Assembly (NCBI RefSeq): GCF_000153105.1
Contig: NZ_CH672376.1
Coordinates: forward strand, 3,254,503 to 3,318,502
Length of the DNA stretch: 64,000 nt
DNA from: Blastopirellula marina DSM 3645
Lineage (GTDB): Bacteria > Planctomycetota > Planctomycetia > Pirellulales > Pirellulaceae
Reading direction: 5' to 3'
The notes beneath the pieces were generated by a model. It worked only from the letters and a program-made list of their open reading frames with translations. It was not told the origin of the DNA and searched no databases. Both the position numbers and the translations under genes were made by a program. Positions 8,286 to 17,002 of the stretch are shown here, one piece after another; the stretch's first letter is position 1; each line of letters opens with the position of its first letter.

Positions 8286-9771
8286 GCGAGATTTCCTTGT
8301 CTTGCTTGGCTTTTGTATTCGTCGAATCGCTGGTCCAGAGATGCATCACGGCATAAGCGCGCCACGGTCGCCAATTTTCGGCATGCGCCAGTAATTGCTT
8401 GGCGGTCGGACGGACCCCATCGATCGCCATCGCGCGCTGCAGCGCTACATCGGCGGCCAGAAACGCGTCGCTCTCGCGCAGCACCCGCATTGCAATGTAC
8501 TGGGCGGTCCATGGGCCGATGCCGGGAAACGCACCAAGTTCTTCGGCGGCGCTCTCCATTCTCCCGACCGACTCTAACAAGAGAGGATCAGCGTGACACC
8601 TGGCGGCCAAATTTGTGATCGCCGCCGCTCGGGCTCGCGGCATTCCCAGCTTTTCAATTTTCGCCTGGCGAAAGTCTTCCGCCGCTGGAAATCGATGCGT
8701 CAATTCCAGCGGCAGCGAAGCGTCATCCAGCGGAGCTCCCAGTTGAACGACCAACTTGCTGGCCAATTTTCGGGCGGCCTCCACGGTGATCTGCTGTCCC
8801 AGGATAGCGCGGACTGCGATCTCAAATCCGTCCCATGCGCCCGGGATGCGTAATCCTGGCCTCTGTTCGACCAACGGCGCGAGTACTCGATCTTGGGCAA
8901 GCGCCGTCGAGATGGCGCTGATATCGGCGTTCAGATCAAACATTCGACGTACCCGCGAAATGATCTGCGGCAAACTTTTCAGCTGGGGAAACTGAATGAT
9001 GGCCAATAACGACGAATGCTCGGGCGAATCACGAACTTGCAACGCGCCGATGGCGCCGTCGATCTCAATGGTGCGTGAATAAGCATGCTCGGTTACATGC
9101 TCAAGACCCGGAATCGCGCGCGCGGCGAAGAAATTCAGAATACTGGGCCAATCGTACGGCTTGCGATAAGGAAGAAGCAGCGACAACTGGGAGGTCGGCG
9201 CGTCGGATGAACGACGCAAGCGGCGTAGCTGCGCCGGTGGGCGATCATACAGTTTTTGAAAGGTCTCATTAAAACGACGCACGCTTTGAAACCCACTGGC
9301 CAGCGCTACTTCGACCATCGACAGATCGGTTTGCTCGATAAGTTGCAGCGCGAGCAATACGCGGCGCGTCTGTGCGACCGAGATCGGCGACGCGCCAAGG
9401 TGTTGTTGAAACAGACGGCGCAGTTGGCGCGCGCCGATCCCCAAACGTTCCGCCAAGGAAGCGACATTCTCCTCGTCTAAGGCGCCGTCATCGATCCAAC
9501 GCAGCGCATGCGACACCGTCGTCGATGCGCCGCCGCTCGTCCAGAGGCTGGGTGACCGCTCTGGGCGACAACGAAGACAAGGGCGAAACCCCGCTTCTTG
9601 GGCAGCCGCGGCGGAGAGAACAAATTCACAGTTCTCAAATTTGGGGGGACGCGCCGGGCAGATGGGGCGACAATAGATGCGAGTCGTCTTCACGCACGTG
9701 AAAAAACGCCCATCATGGCGCTCATCGCGAGCGAGCAACGCTCGATAACAGGCTTGGCGGTTAAGTTGCAT
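8269..9771 (-). CDS. alkA: Ada-type regulator fused to DNA-3-methyladenine glycosylase II (AlkA)
   Basis: 500 residues if started at the ATG at 9771, preceded by GGGAG; the frame is open upstream to 9876, but that extension carries no motif. Residues 1-75 are an Ada metal-binding domain with its four zinc cysteines: Cys 34 and 38 in YCRPICPAR, Cys 65 and 68 in PCLRCRP. In Ada the first of these accepts methyl groups from phosphotriesters. Next comes an AraC helix-turn-helix (VASLAERLGIGARQLRRLFQQHLG), then an AlkA N-terminal domain and an HhH-GPD glycosylase, with hairpin FPGIGPWTAQYIAMR and probable catalytic Asp in FLAADVALQ. The O6-methylguanine part of E. coli Ada is absent here and supplied by the overlapping ogt gene. 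The protein probably senses methylation and activates its own operon. Confidence 0.92.
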   Translation of the reverse strand: MQLNRQACYRALLARDERHDGRFFTCVKTTRIYCRPICPARPPKFENCEFVLSAAAAQEAGFRPCLRCRPERSPSLWTSGGASTTVSHALRWIDDGALDEENVASLAERLGIGARQLRRLFQQHLGASPISVAQTRRVLLALQLIEQTDLSMVEVALASGFQSVRRFNETFQKLYDRPPAQLRRLRRSSDAPTSQLSLLLPYRKPYDWPSILNFFAARAIPGLEHVTEHAYSRTIEIDGAIGALQVRDSPEHSSLLAIIQFPQLKSLPQIISRVRRMFDLNADISAISTALAQDRVLAPLVEQRPGLRIPGAWDGFEIAVRAILGQQITVEAARKLASKLVVQLGAPLDDASLPLELTHRFPAAEDFRQAKIEKLGMPRARAAAITNLAARCHADPLLLESVGRMESAAEELGAFPGIGPWTAQYIAMRVLRESDAFLAADVALQRAMAIDGVRPTAKQLLAHAENWRPWRAYAVMHLWTSDSTNTKAKQDKEISHAVLA

Positions 9772-9942
9772 GTCTCCCAATATAGAAAGTGCCGTCGAAG
9801 GCGTCTCGCGGTTTTCGGACATGGTGGTCGGGATCGACGTCGCTAGAGAATTGCTGGGGGCGTTTTCTTTCACCAAGAAGGCGAAAAAAACAGGGGATTG
9901 TTTCGTATCTGCTGTGAAAAAAGCGAACGTAAAAAGGAACTA

Positions 9943-9972
9943 TTGGCATTTTTCGATGGAACGAGATATCAT
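9943..9972 (+). promoter_or_regulatory. Candidate sigma-70-like promoter for the ceramidase/dehydrogenase fusion gene
   Basis: TTGGCA at 9943-9948 and TATCAT at 9967-9972 are separated by 18 bases, about 100 bases before the ATG at 10075. The surrounding 9880-10020 stretch is AT-rich for this genome. Nothing else was found in the roughly 300 bases between the two divergent genes. Confidence 0.35.
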
Positions 9973-10074
9973 GTAGACGATCTGGGGAGAATATAAAATC
10001 TCAACAGACGCAGACCTACCTTTAATCACGCCTCACACGCCCCGCCTGAGGCCAGTCCTACTGGAGTCGATCTG

Positions 10075-13000
10075 ATGCAGCCGCTGCGCAGTCTCCTAAT
10101 CGCATTTGCCGCCGTTACTTCACTTGCCTTCGCGGGAAACGCGCGGGCCCAGTTTCAAGTTGGCGCGGCCGCGATCGATGTGACGCCGGAACAATTTCCG
10201 GTGTTGATTAACGGCAGTTTCTATAGCAGGACAGGCTCGCCCAAAAACATCTTCGCCCGCGCGATTGTCGTGAGCGATGGTCAGGAGCAACTTGCAATCG
10301 TCGTCACCGATAGCTGCATGTTGCCCAAGGATTTGATTGACGGCGCCAAACAACTGGCGTCTGAACGGACGAAGATCCCGATGGATCGAATCTTGATGTC
10401 GGCGACGCATACCCACTCCGCTCCTTCATCGATGGGCGCCCTCGGTACTGAAGCGGACGAAACGTACACCCCTTACTTGCGGATCAAACTGGCCGAAGCG
10501 ATCATCACCGCCCAGCGCAATCTGGCTCCGGCCAAGGTTGGGTATGGTACGGCCGACGCCAACGAGTTTACGGCGCTGCGGCGCTGGATTTTGGGCCCGG
10601 ATCAAATGCGGGATGATCCGTTCGGCAACAAGTCGGTTCGGGCGAGCATGCACACGGCCAAAAATAATATCCTCAATGTAACCGGCGAATCGGGCCCCGA
10701 AGATCCAGAACTGGCGATCATCTCGTTTCAGTCTCCAGAAGGTCGCCCGATCGCGATGTTGGCGAACTTCTCGATGCATTATTTCGGCGGCGGGGGCGCA
10801 TCCGATTACTTTGGGGACTATTGCCGAGCGCTCGAAGCGAAGTTGGATCAAAAGAGCGAAGATAAGCCTCCCTTTGTCGCGGTGATGTCGCATGGTTGCA
10901 GCGGCGATATTTGGCGCGTCGACTATCGCGCCGGAACCAATCAAACGTTTGAAGGGTTCGTCGAGGGCATGGTCGAACGAACCGACCAGGCGTTGGCCGA
11001 CATCGAATATCAAAGCGACGCGACGATTGCGATGGCCGAAACGCGGATGCGTCTCAACTATCGCGTGCCCAGCGCCGAACGTTTGACCTGGGCCAACGGC
11101 GTGATCGCAGCGATGGGAGATCGAGGACCGAAAACTCCCGAAGAAGTTTATGCTCGCGAACAACCAATTTTGCACGAGAAACAGTCGACCGAAATCGTGC
11201 TCCAAGCGATCCGTATCGGCGACATCGCGATCACGACAACCCCGAACGAAACCTACGCGTTAACCGGTTTAAAACTGAAAGAACGTAGTCCGCTAAAAAA
11301 GACGTTCGTCATCGAATTGGCGAACGGCGGCGACGGCTATATTCCGCCGCCAGAACAACATGTGCTGGGCGGATACAACACTTGGGCGGCCCGCTCGGCC
11401 GGTTTGGAAGTGACGGCCGAACCGAAAATCGTCGCGGCCGACCTGAAACTGCTGGAAGAAGTGACCGGCAAACCGCGACGCGAAGCGACTCCGCCGCATA
11501 GCGCCATGGCGAAGGTGATCGCCGATCTGAAACCGGCGCGTCACTATCCTTTGGATGAGATGGAAGGCCCGACCGCTGTCGACGCTTCTCCTCATTTTCG
11601 GGACGCGATCTTTGAGGATGGAGTTGTCTTCTACCTGAACGGCGCCGATGGTCCCGCGCTGTCGACCGCGACCGAGATCAATCGAGCCGCTCACTTTGCC
11701 GACGGACGCATCGTGACCCGAACGCCGGAATTGAAGGAAGATTACAGTGTCAGCATTTGGTGCTGGAACGGACTGAACCTGGAAGCCCGACCGATCGCCG
11801 GCTGGATGTTCTCTCGCGATCAAGCCGATAGCGTCACCGCCGGCGGCGTGCATTTAGGGATCGCCGGCAAAGGGGAACATGTTGGGCGGTTAGTGTTGCA
11901 ACTCGGCGACAAACAGCTGTTCGGCAAGACGCCGATCGAGCGTTGGATCTGGAATAACGTCACGTTGGTCAGCGCCGGCGGCGAAATGAAGGTTTACCTG
12001 GACGGCAAGCTGGAAATTACGGCCGATGCGTCGAAGATTGGCGCAGTCGACGATACGTTCTTTGGCGGACGCAGCGACAATCAGTCGAACTGGGAAGGCC
12101 GCTTGGATGAGATCGCCCTGTTCGACCGGGCGCTTAACGCGACAGAAATCGCTTCGCTCGCCGCTGATGGAACGGCCAAGGCCGCTGATTCGGCGCAAGC
12201 CGCGCCGCTGAGCGAAGACGACAAGACCAAGGGTGGTCGGCACTGGATCGAAGACAAGACGCCTGGTCCGAAATCGCCCGAAGAACAGCTCGCCGCGTTC
12301 AAGATCGAGCCCGGCTACAAGATCGAATTAGTCGCGGCCGAACCGGTGGTGATCGATCCGGTGGCGATCGCGTTTGACGCGCGCGGTCGAATGTTTGTCG
12401 CCGAGTATAGCGACTATCCAATCGGACCTGCCGACGAAAAGGCGCCGCCGCTATCGCGGATCGTGCTGTTGGAAGACGCCAACGGCGACGGCCAGATGGA
12501 TAAGCGAACGCTCTTCGCAGACCATCTGACCTTTTGTCACAGTTTGATGCCGTATGCCGGCGGCGTGCTGGCCTGCGCCCAAACCCAGGTGTTGCTGCTC
12601 ACCGACGCCGACGATGACGGCGTGGCCGAATCACGAGAAGTGCTGTTCGACGGCTTTCTGCCGGCGCATCCGCAAATGCAGATCGGCAATCCGCGTTGGG
12701 GACTCGATAACAAAATCTATCTCAACTACGGCGTCGGTAAGATCACGCAAGGAACTAGCGACGCTGAGCCGTTTGCGATGCCGCGTACCGAATTTTGGTT
12801 TGATCCGCTGACTCGCGAGTTTGGTCCGGCCGCCGGAACCGGTCAGTTTGGCAATACGATCACCGCATGGGGCGATCGACTCTTCAGCACCAACCGCAAT
12901 CCAATCATCGCCGCGCCGATGACTTATGAAGAAGCGCGTCGAAATCGCTTCTCACCGATTTACACTCAGCAATACGACGTTGCGCCCTCCGGCGGCGATT

Positions 13001-15042
13001 CGAAGGTCTTTCCGCTGGTCGCGATGAAAAGCAACTGGCTCTCGCACGCAGGCACGCACACGTCGGCTTGCGGCACGACCGCCTATGTGGGCGATGCGTT
13101 GGGCGCCGCGATGGAAAACAGCGTCTTCGCTTGCGAGCCGATCGGACATTTGGTGACGCGTGCGATTGTAAAGCGCGACGGCGCTCGTTTGACTTCGACA
13201 CGAGCACGAGAAGACGCCGATTTTGTCGCGTCGACCGATACATGGTTTCGACCGGCCAGCTTGGCGAATGCTCCGGATGGAACGCTCTACTTGGCGGACA
13301 TGTATCGCTTGTGGGTCGAACACCCAAAATTTCTGCCGCCGGAAATCGCCGCCCAACTCGATTGGCGCGCCGGCGATGATCGCGGCCGCATTTGGCGCAT
13401 CGTCGCTGACGGCGAACAGCCGCTGCGTACTTATAAGGCCCCCCAATCAAACGCAGACCTGGTCGCCATGTTGGGTGACGCCAACGGTTGGAGACGTCGC
13501 GAGGCGCAACAGTTGTTAGTCGAAGGCCAAGTAACCGACGCCGCGCCGGCGATCGAAAAACTATTTCACGACAGCAAATTCGCGTTGGCCCGGCTGCACG
13601 CGATTTGGACCTTGGCCGGCATGGGGCAATTGAAGGCGCCGCTGATCACCGCGGCGCTCTCCGACGAGAACCCGCACGTGCGCGCCGCCGCAGTAGAATT
13701 GGCGAGTCGCCAATGGAACGACCAGCCGCAACTGTTGACCGCGGTGCTGCCGCTAGCGAGCGACAAAGACCCGTACGTCCGGTATCAATTGGCGCTGGCG
13801 ATGGGCGCCACTGCCGATCCGCGCCGCGTCGATGCGTTGGCGAAACTGACGACCAGCGATGGCGCCGACGTCAATTTTGCAGATGCGATCATGACGGCGA
13901 CCGAAACTTGCAGCGGTAAGATCCTCGCCAAACTGGCCGCAGACGCTGCTCCGGATGCAATGCAAAAACGGCTCGCGAAAGTAGTCGGCGCTCGTAAAGA
14001 CAAACAAGAAACTGCCGCCTTGGTACAATTGGCGCTGACCAGCGCTGCGTCGCATCGACAGATCGTCCTGTTGGCGGGGCTAGCCGAAGGAATCAACAAC
14101 AACGCAAAGTTGGAGGCGTTGTTGAAACAAAGCGGCGCCAAGTGGGAAGGATTGACCGATCAGTTGGCGGACGTCGCCTTGGATGAAGCGGCGCCGCTGC
14201 AGGATCGGCGGGAAGCGATCTTGCTGCTCGCGCGATTCTCGACGGCTCAAGAGGAATTTTTCGCCGATTTGCTGCATCCTCGGTTTCCGCCGCAAGTGCA
14301 GCTGGCCGCGATCGACGCGCTGGGCAGCGCCTTGAACGAGAAGCGCGCCCAAGTGTTGCTATCGGCCTGGGCCGAGATGGAGCCGCAGTCGCACAGCGCC
14401 GCGCTGACTCACTTGCTAAAAAGCCAATTGGGCGTCGAGAGCCTGCTGAGCGCGATCAAATCGGGCATGATCGCCGCGTCGGCGGTGAGCATAGATCAAC
14501 AACGCGCGTTGCATGAGCATCGAATCGAATCGATTCGCACATCGGCTGCGCAGCTGTTCGGCAAAGCGGCGTCGACCGACCGAGATGCGGTTTTAGCGCA
14601 ATTCAGCGAAGCCCCGCGCACCATCGGCAGCGCCGTCGCGGGTCGCGAAGTCTTTTTGAAGAACTGCGCGAAGTGCCATGTGCCGACCGAAGAGTCAGGC
14701 CGCAGCGTTGGCCCGGATCTAGCTGACTCTCTAAATCGGTCCCGGGAAGCGATCATGTACGACATTCTTAATCCCAGCGGCAAGGTCGAGCCGCGCTACG
14801 CCGCCAGTCAGATTTTGACCCTCGGCGGGCAATCGTATATCGGAGTGGTCGCGAGCCAATCCTCGGAATCGATCGTATTACAGTTGGCCGATGGGAAGCT
14901 GCAAGAAACGCTCCGCAGCGAAATTGATCTCTTTCAAACGAGCGACAAGTCGCTGATGCCAGAGGGTTTGGAGAAAGAGATCGATGTGACGCAGATGGCC
15001 AATCTGCTTGAATTCTTAAAGTCTCCCCTTCCGAAAAAGTAG
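10075..15042 (+). CDS. Giant secreted fusion: ceramidase-like, LamG-like, PVC dehydrogenase-like, HEAT and cytochrome c domains
   Basis: 1655 residues starting at ATG 10075 with a signal peptide ending near NARAQ. Residues about 25-450 resemble the neutral/alkaline ceramidase N-terminal family (FQVGAAAIDVTPEQFP, the metal-type motif ATHTHSAP, ANGGDGYIPPPEQHV). Residues about 500-690 look like a LamG/concanavalin domain (KVYLDGKLEI, WEGRLDEIALFDRAL). Residues about 730-1110 match the PVC membrane-bound dehydrogenase domain (DPVAIAFDARGRMFVAEY, PDGTLYLADMYR). Helical HEAT-like repeats follow to about 1500. The C-terminal heme domain has CxxCH near residues 1531-1535 (NCAKCH), VGPDLAD, and a final LMPEGLEKEIDVTQMANLLEFL. 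Proteins encoded at 57236-58621 and 58691-61657 carry the first and later parts separately. The substrate is unknown; a periplasmic oxidation coupled to amide or ester hydrolysis is inference. Confidence 0.88.
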   Translation: MQPLRSLLIAFAAVTSLAFAGNARAQFQVGAAAIDVTPEQFPVLINGSFYSRTGSPKNIFARAIVVSDGQEQLAIVVTDSCMLPKDLIDGAKQLASERTKIPMDRILMSATHTHSAPSSMGALGTEADETYTPYLRIKLAEAIITAQRNLAPAKVGYGTADANEFTALRRWILGPDQMRDDPFGNKSVRASMHTAKNNILNVTGESGPEDPELAIISFQSPEGRPIAMLANFSMHYFGGGGASDYFGDYCRALEAKLDQKSEDKPPFVAVMSHGCSGDIWRVDYRAGTNQTFEGFVEGMVERTDQALADIEYQSDATIAMAETRMRLNYRVPSAERLTWANGVIAAMGDRGPKTPEEVYAREQPILHEKQSTEIVLQAIRIGDIAITTTPNETYALTGLKLKERSPLKKTFVIELANGGDGYIPPPEQHVLGGYNTWAARSAGLEVTAEPKIVAADLKLLEEVTGKPRREATPPHSAMAKVIADLKPARHYPLDEMEGPTAVDASPHFRDAIFEDGVVFYLNGADGPALSTATEINRAAHFADGRIVTRTPELKEDYSVSIWCWNGLNLEARPIAGWMFSRDQADSVTAGGVHLGIAGKGEHVGRLVLQLGDKQLFGKTPIERWIWNNVTLVSAGGEMKVYLDGKLEITADASKIGAVDDTFFGGRSDNQSNWEGRLDEIALFDRALNATEIASLAADGTAKAADSAQAAPLSEDDKTKGGRHWIEDKTPGPKSPEEQLAAFKIEPGYKIELVAAEPVVIDPVAIAFDARGRMFVAEYSDYPIGPADEKAPPLSRIVLLEDANGDGQMDKRTLFADHLTFCHSLMPYAGGVLACAQTQVLLLTDADDDGVAESREVLFDGFLPAHPQMQIGNPRWGLDNKIYLNYGVGKITQGTSDAEPFAMPRTEFWFDPLTREFGPAAGTGQFGNTITAWGDRLFSTNRNPIIAAPMTYEEARRNRFSPIYTQQYDVAPSGGDSKVFPLVAMKSNWLSHAGTHTSACGTTAYVGDALGAAMENSVFACEPIGHLVTRAIVKRDGARLTSTRAREDADFVASTDTWFRPASLANAPDGTLYLADMYRLWVEHPKFLPPEIAAQLDWRAGDDRGRIWRIVADGEQPLRTYKAPQSNADLVAMLGDANGWRRREAQQLLVEGQVTDAAPAIEKLFHDSKFALARLHAIWTLAGMGQLKAPLITAALSDENPHVRAAAVELASRQWNDQPQLLTAVLPLASDKDPYVRYQLALAMGATADPRRVDALAKLTTSDGADVNFADAIMTATETCSGKILAKLAADAAPDAMQKRLAKVVGARKDKQETAALVQLALTSAASHRQIVLLAGLAEGINNNAKLEALLKQSGAKWEGLTDQLADVALDEAAPLQDRREAILLLARFSTAQEEFFADLLHPRFPPQVQLAAIDALGSALNEKRAQVLLSAWAEMEPQSHSAALTHLLKSQLGVESLLSAIKSGMIAASAVSIDQQRALHEHRIESIRTSAAQLFGKAASTDRDAVLAQFSEAPRTIGSAVAGREVFLKNCAKCHVPTEESGRSVGPDLADSLNRSREAIMYDILNPSGKVEPRYAASQILTLGGQSYIGVVASQSSESIVLQLADGKLQETLRSEIDLFQTSDKSLMPEGLEKEIDVTQMANLLEFLKSPLPKK

Positions 15043-15086
15043 TCGCTTGCGGCGAGAACTTATGCGGAAAATACCAATTGCCCGCG

Positions 15087-15104
15087 TGAGACGACTGGTC
15101 TACT
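15087..15104 (+). promoter_or_regulatory. Putative TetR operator, copy 1 (upstream of the tetR gene)
   Basis: TGAGACGACTGGTCTACT lies 40 bases before the TetR start codon. It contains the inverted repeat AGAC-GACTG-GTCT, a usual TetR-family operator layout. The identical 18 bases recur at 15757-15774 before the efflux genes. Confidence 0.65.
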
Positions 15105-15143
15105 ATGTAGTCGCTCACCTAGCCGGGAGAGAAAGGGTATGCA

Positions 15144-15728
15144 TTGTCAGAAACAAAACAGAACATCATCGACGCCGGCTGCGAGGCGATGGTCGCCAAA
15201 AGCTATAACGGCGCCGGACTCAATGAGATTCTCAAAGAGGCGGGCGTCCCCAAAGGCTCCTTCTATCACTTTTTCAAGTCGAAAGAGGAGTTGGGGATCG
15301 CGATCATCGAGAAGTCGGTCGACGAAAACATCCAAGCGCTGCGCCAGCGGTTGTCGGATCGCTCGAAGACGCCGGTTCAGCGACTGCGCGCCTATTACGA
15401 ATGGGCGCGTGAGCATCTGCTATCAGTCGGTTTTCGCCGAGAATGTTTGATTTCTAAGTTGGCGCTGGAGATCGGCACGCTGAGTGGACCGATGCAATCC
15501 GCCGTCCGCTGCGGTTGGGATCAGTGGAGATCAATCATTGCCCAGTGCATCCGTGAAGGACAAGCAGCCGGCGAAATTGATCCGAACCAAGACGCCGAAG
15601 CGCTGTCTGACTTCATGATCTCGGCGTTCGAGGGCGTTTTGATCCGCGTGCAAGTCAATAACGACATCGCACCGGTCGACGAATTCCTCCATTTCGTGTT
15701 TGAAGTTTTAATTCCGCCGCGGAAGTGA
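15144..15728 (+). CDS. TetR-family transcriptional repressor, probable regulator of the adjacent RND pump
   Basis: 194 residues. The start is TTG 15144 (a stop lies in frame at 15120-15122 and no in-frame ATG exists; a GGGAGAGAAAGGG purine run precedes it). Residues about 5-50 form the TetR helix-turn-helix: NIIDAGCEAMVAKSYNGAGL, then EILKEAGVPKGSFYHFFKSKEELG. The C-terminal ligand domain resembles the AcrR/NemR-like TetR_C group (RECLISKLALEIG, DFMISAFEGVLIRVQV). The gene is 66 bases upstream of the RND adaptor, and identical operators lie before both, so it probably represses itself and the pump until a toxic ligand binds. Confidence 0.88.
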   Translation: MSETKQNIIDAGCEAMVAKSYNGAGLNEILKEAGVPKGSFYHFFKSKEELGIAIIEKSVDENIQALRQRLSDRSKTPVQRLRAYYEWAREHLLSVGFRRECLISKLALEIGTLSGPMQSAVRCGWDQWRSIIAQCIREGQAAGEIDPNQDAEALSDFMISAFEGVLIRVQVNNDIAPVDEFLHFVFEVLIPPRK

Positions 15729-15756
15729 AACCTCTCCCTATTTGCTGCATCCAAAC

Positions 15757-15774
15757 TGAGACGACTGGTCTACT
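15757..15774 (+). promoter_or_regulatory. Putative TetR operator, copy 2 (upstream of the RND operon)
   Basis: Exact repeat of the 18 bases at 15087-15104, placed 21 bases before the adaptor start codon at 15795, where a bound repressor would block transcription. Two identical sites 670 bases apart, each before a gene start, are unlikely by chance. Confidence 0.65.
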
Positions 15775-15794
15775 GGACATCTGGAGATAACGCA

Positions 15795-16952
15795 ATGTAT
15801 CGCTTTACGATCTTCCTGCTCGCGGCAATCGCACTGAGCGCGACGCCGGTTTCGGCGCAAATGCCGCCGGTTTCGGTTCGCGCCGTTCCGGTCGAGCTCC
15901 GTAAAGTTCAGCCCCACCACCGCTTTACTGGCAGTCTACGAGCAGTCTCGCGCGGCAAAGTCGCCGCGTTAGAAGATGGTCGCGTTTTAGAAGTGACCGT
16001 CCGCGAAGGCGCCGCCGTCAAGCGAGGGGACATCATCGCCGTGGTCGACTCGCGCCGCCTAGAAGCGCAACACGGCGAACTGCAAGCAGGTTTAATGACC
16101 GCACAAGCCCTGGTCACCCAGCGCGAAGCGGAACTACGGCAGACAAAGCTCGATCTGGAGCGTTCGCATAGCCTGGTTGGTCGCAACGCAATATCGCAAC
16201 AACAACACGAACATAACGAGACCGAAGTTGCGGTCGCCGAAGCTCGGCTCGCGACCGATCAACGTCGTATCGACGAAATCAAAAGTCAGCTCGAATTGTT
16301 TCAGGTTCGGCTCGACGATACGACGGTTCGAGCGCCCTACGACGCGCAAGTGATCGAACGTCATGCCCAGCCAGGTGAGTGGATCAAAGCCGGCGAGCCG
16401 TTCGTCACGCTCGTCTCGACCGGACAGATCGAAGCCTGGCTGGAAATTCCTGAACGTTACGCAGGCGTGCTCAGCCAATTCGCCAATCAATCGGCGGTGA
16501 AGATTGTCGGCAGCGACAAGCAATTCATCGCCACCTCGGCCAAGCGGGTCAACGAGGTTCATCCCCGCACGCGAACGTTTCAGTTTGTGCTGACGCTCGC
16601 CGATCCGGATGCCGAGCTTTCGCCGGGGATGTCAGTCGACGCATGGTTGCCGGTCGGCCCAGAACAAGACGATCTGACCATTCCCAAAGATGCCGTCGTA
16701 CGTTCCGGCGGCTCGACATTCGTCTACAAAGCGGTGACCGCCGACGGAGGAACCACCGCCGTTCGTCAGCCGATTCAGGTGAAGTTTGAAACCGGCCATT
16801 GGGTTGTCGTCCATGCGGTCGGTTTGACCCCCGGCGATATGGTCATCATTGAAGGGAACGAACGGCTATTGCCGGGAACTCCGCTCGCCGTCACCGCAGT
16901 GTCGGCCCCCGCACTGCAGGCCGAAGTGCAATTGGATCGTCAACCTCGCTAG
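15795..16952 (+). CDS. RND efflux periplasmic adaptor (membrane fusion protein, HlyD/AcrA family)
   Basis: 385 residues with signal peptide MYRFTIFLLAAIALSATPVSAQ; no lipobox Cys, so probably a soluble or inner-membrane-tethered adaptor. The biotinyl-lipoyl-like halves are seen at GKVAALEDGRVLEVTVREGAAVKRGDIIAVVDSRRL and DDTTVRAPYDAQVIERHAQPGEWIKAGEPFVTLV. Between them is a helical hairpin (residues about 95-170, with VTQREAELRQTKLDLERSHSL). A beta-barrel (KRVNEVHPRTRTFQFVLTLADPDAELSPGM) and a membrane-proximal domain follow. It should link the pump at 17003 to an outer-membrane channel; no channel gene is present here. Confidence 0.92.
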   Translation: MYRFTIFLLAAIALSATPVSAQMPPVSVRAVPVELRKVQPHHRFTGSLRAVSRGKVAALEDGRVLEVTVREGAAVKRGDIIAVVDSRRLEAQHGELQAGLMTAQALVTQREAELRQTKLDLERSHSLVGRNAISQQQHEHNETEVAVAEARLATDQRRIDEIKSQLELFQVRLDDTTVRAPYDAQVIERHAQPGEWIKAGEPFVTLVSTGQIEAWLEIPERYAGVLSQFANQSAVKIVGSDKQFIATSAKRVNEVHPRTRTFQFVLTLADPDAELSPGMSVDAWLPVGPEQDDLTIPKDAVVRSGGSTFVYKAVTADGGTTAVRQPIQVKFETGHWVVVHAVGLTPGDMVIIEGNERLLPGTPLAVTAVSAPALQAEVQLDRQPR

Positions 16953-17002
16953 TTGGCGACTAGTTGCAACCCATTGAAAATACTTGAACCAGGACGCTAC
17001 CG

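Noticed and set aside
10426-11205. 259-codon minus-strand frame inside the giant fusion gene
   Set aside because: Shadow of the ceramidase-like coding sequence; Arg/His-rich composition without motif.
15139-15450. ATG 15139 as start of a separate gene before the TetR coding frame
   Set aside because: That frame is out of register with the TetR domain and gives a Ser/Arg-rich shadow; the TTG at 15144 gives the proper helix-turn-helix protein.
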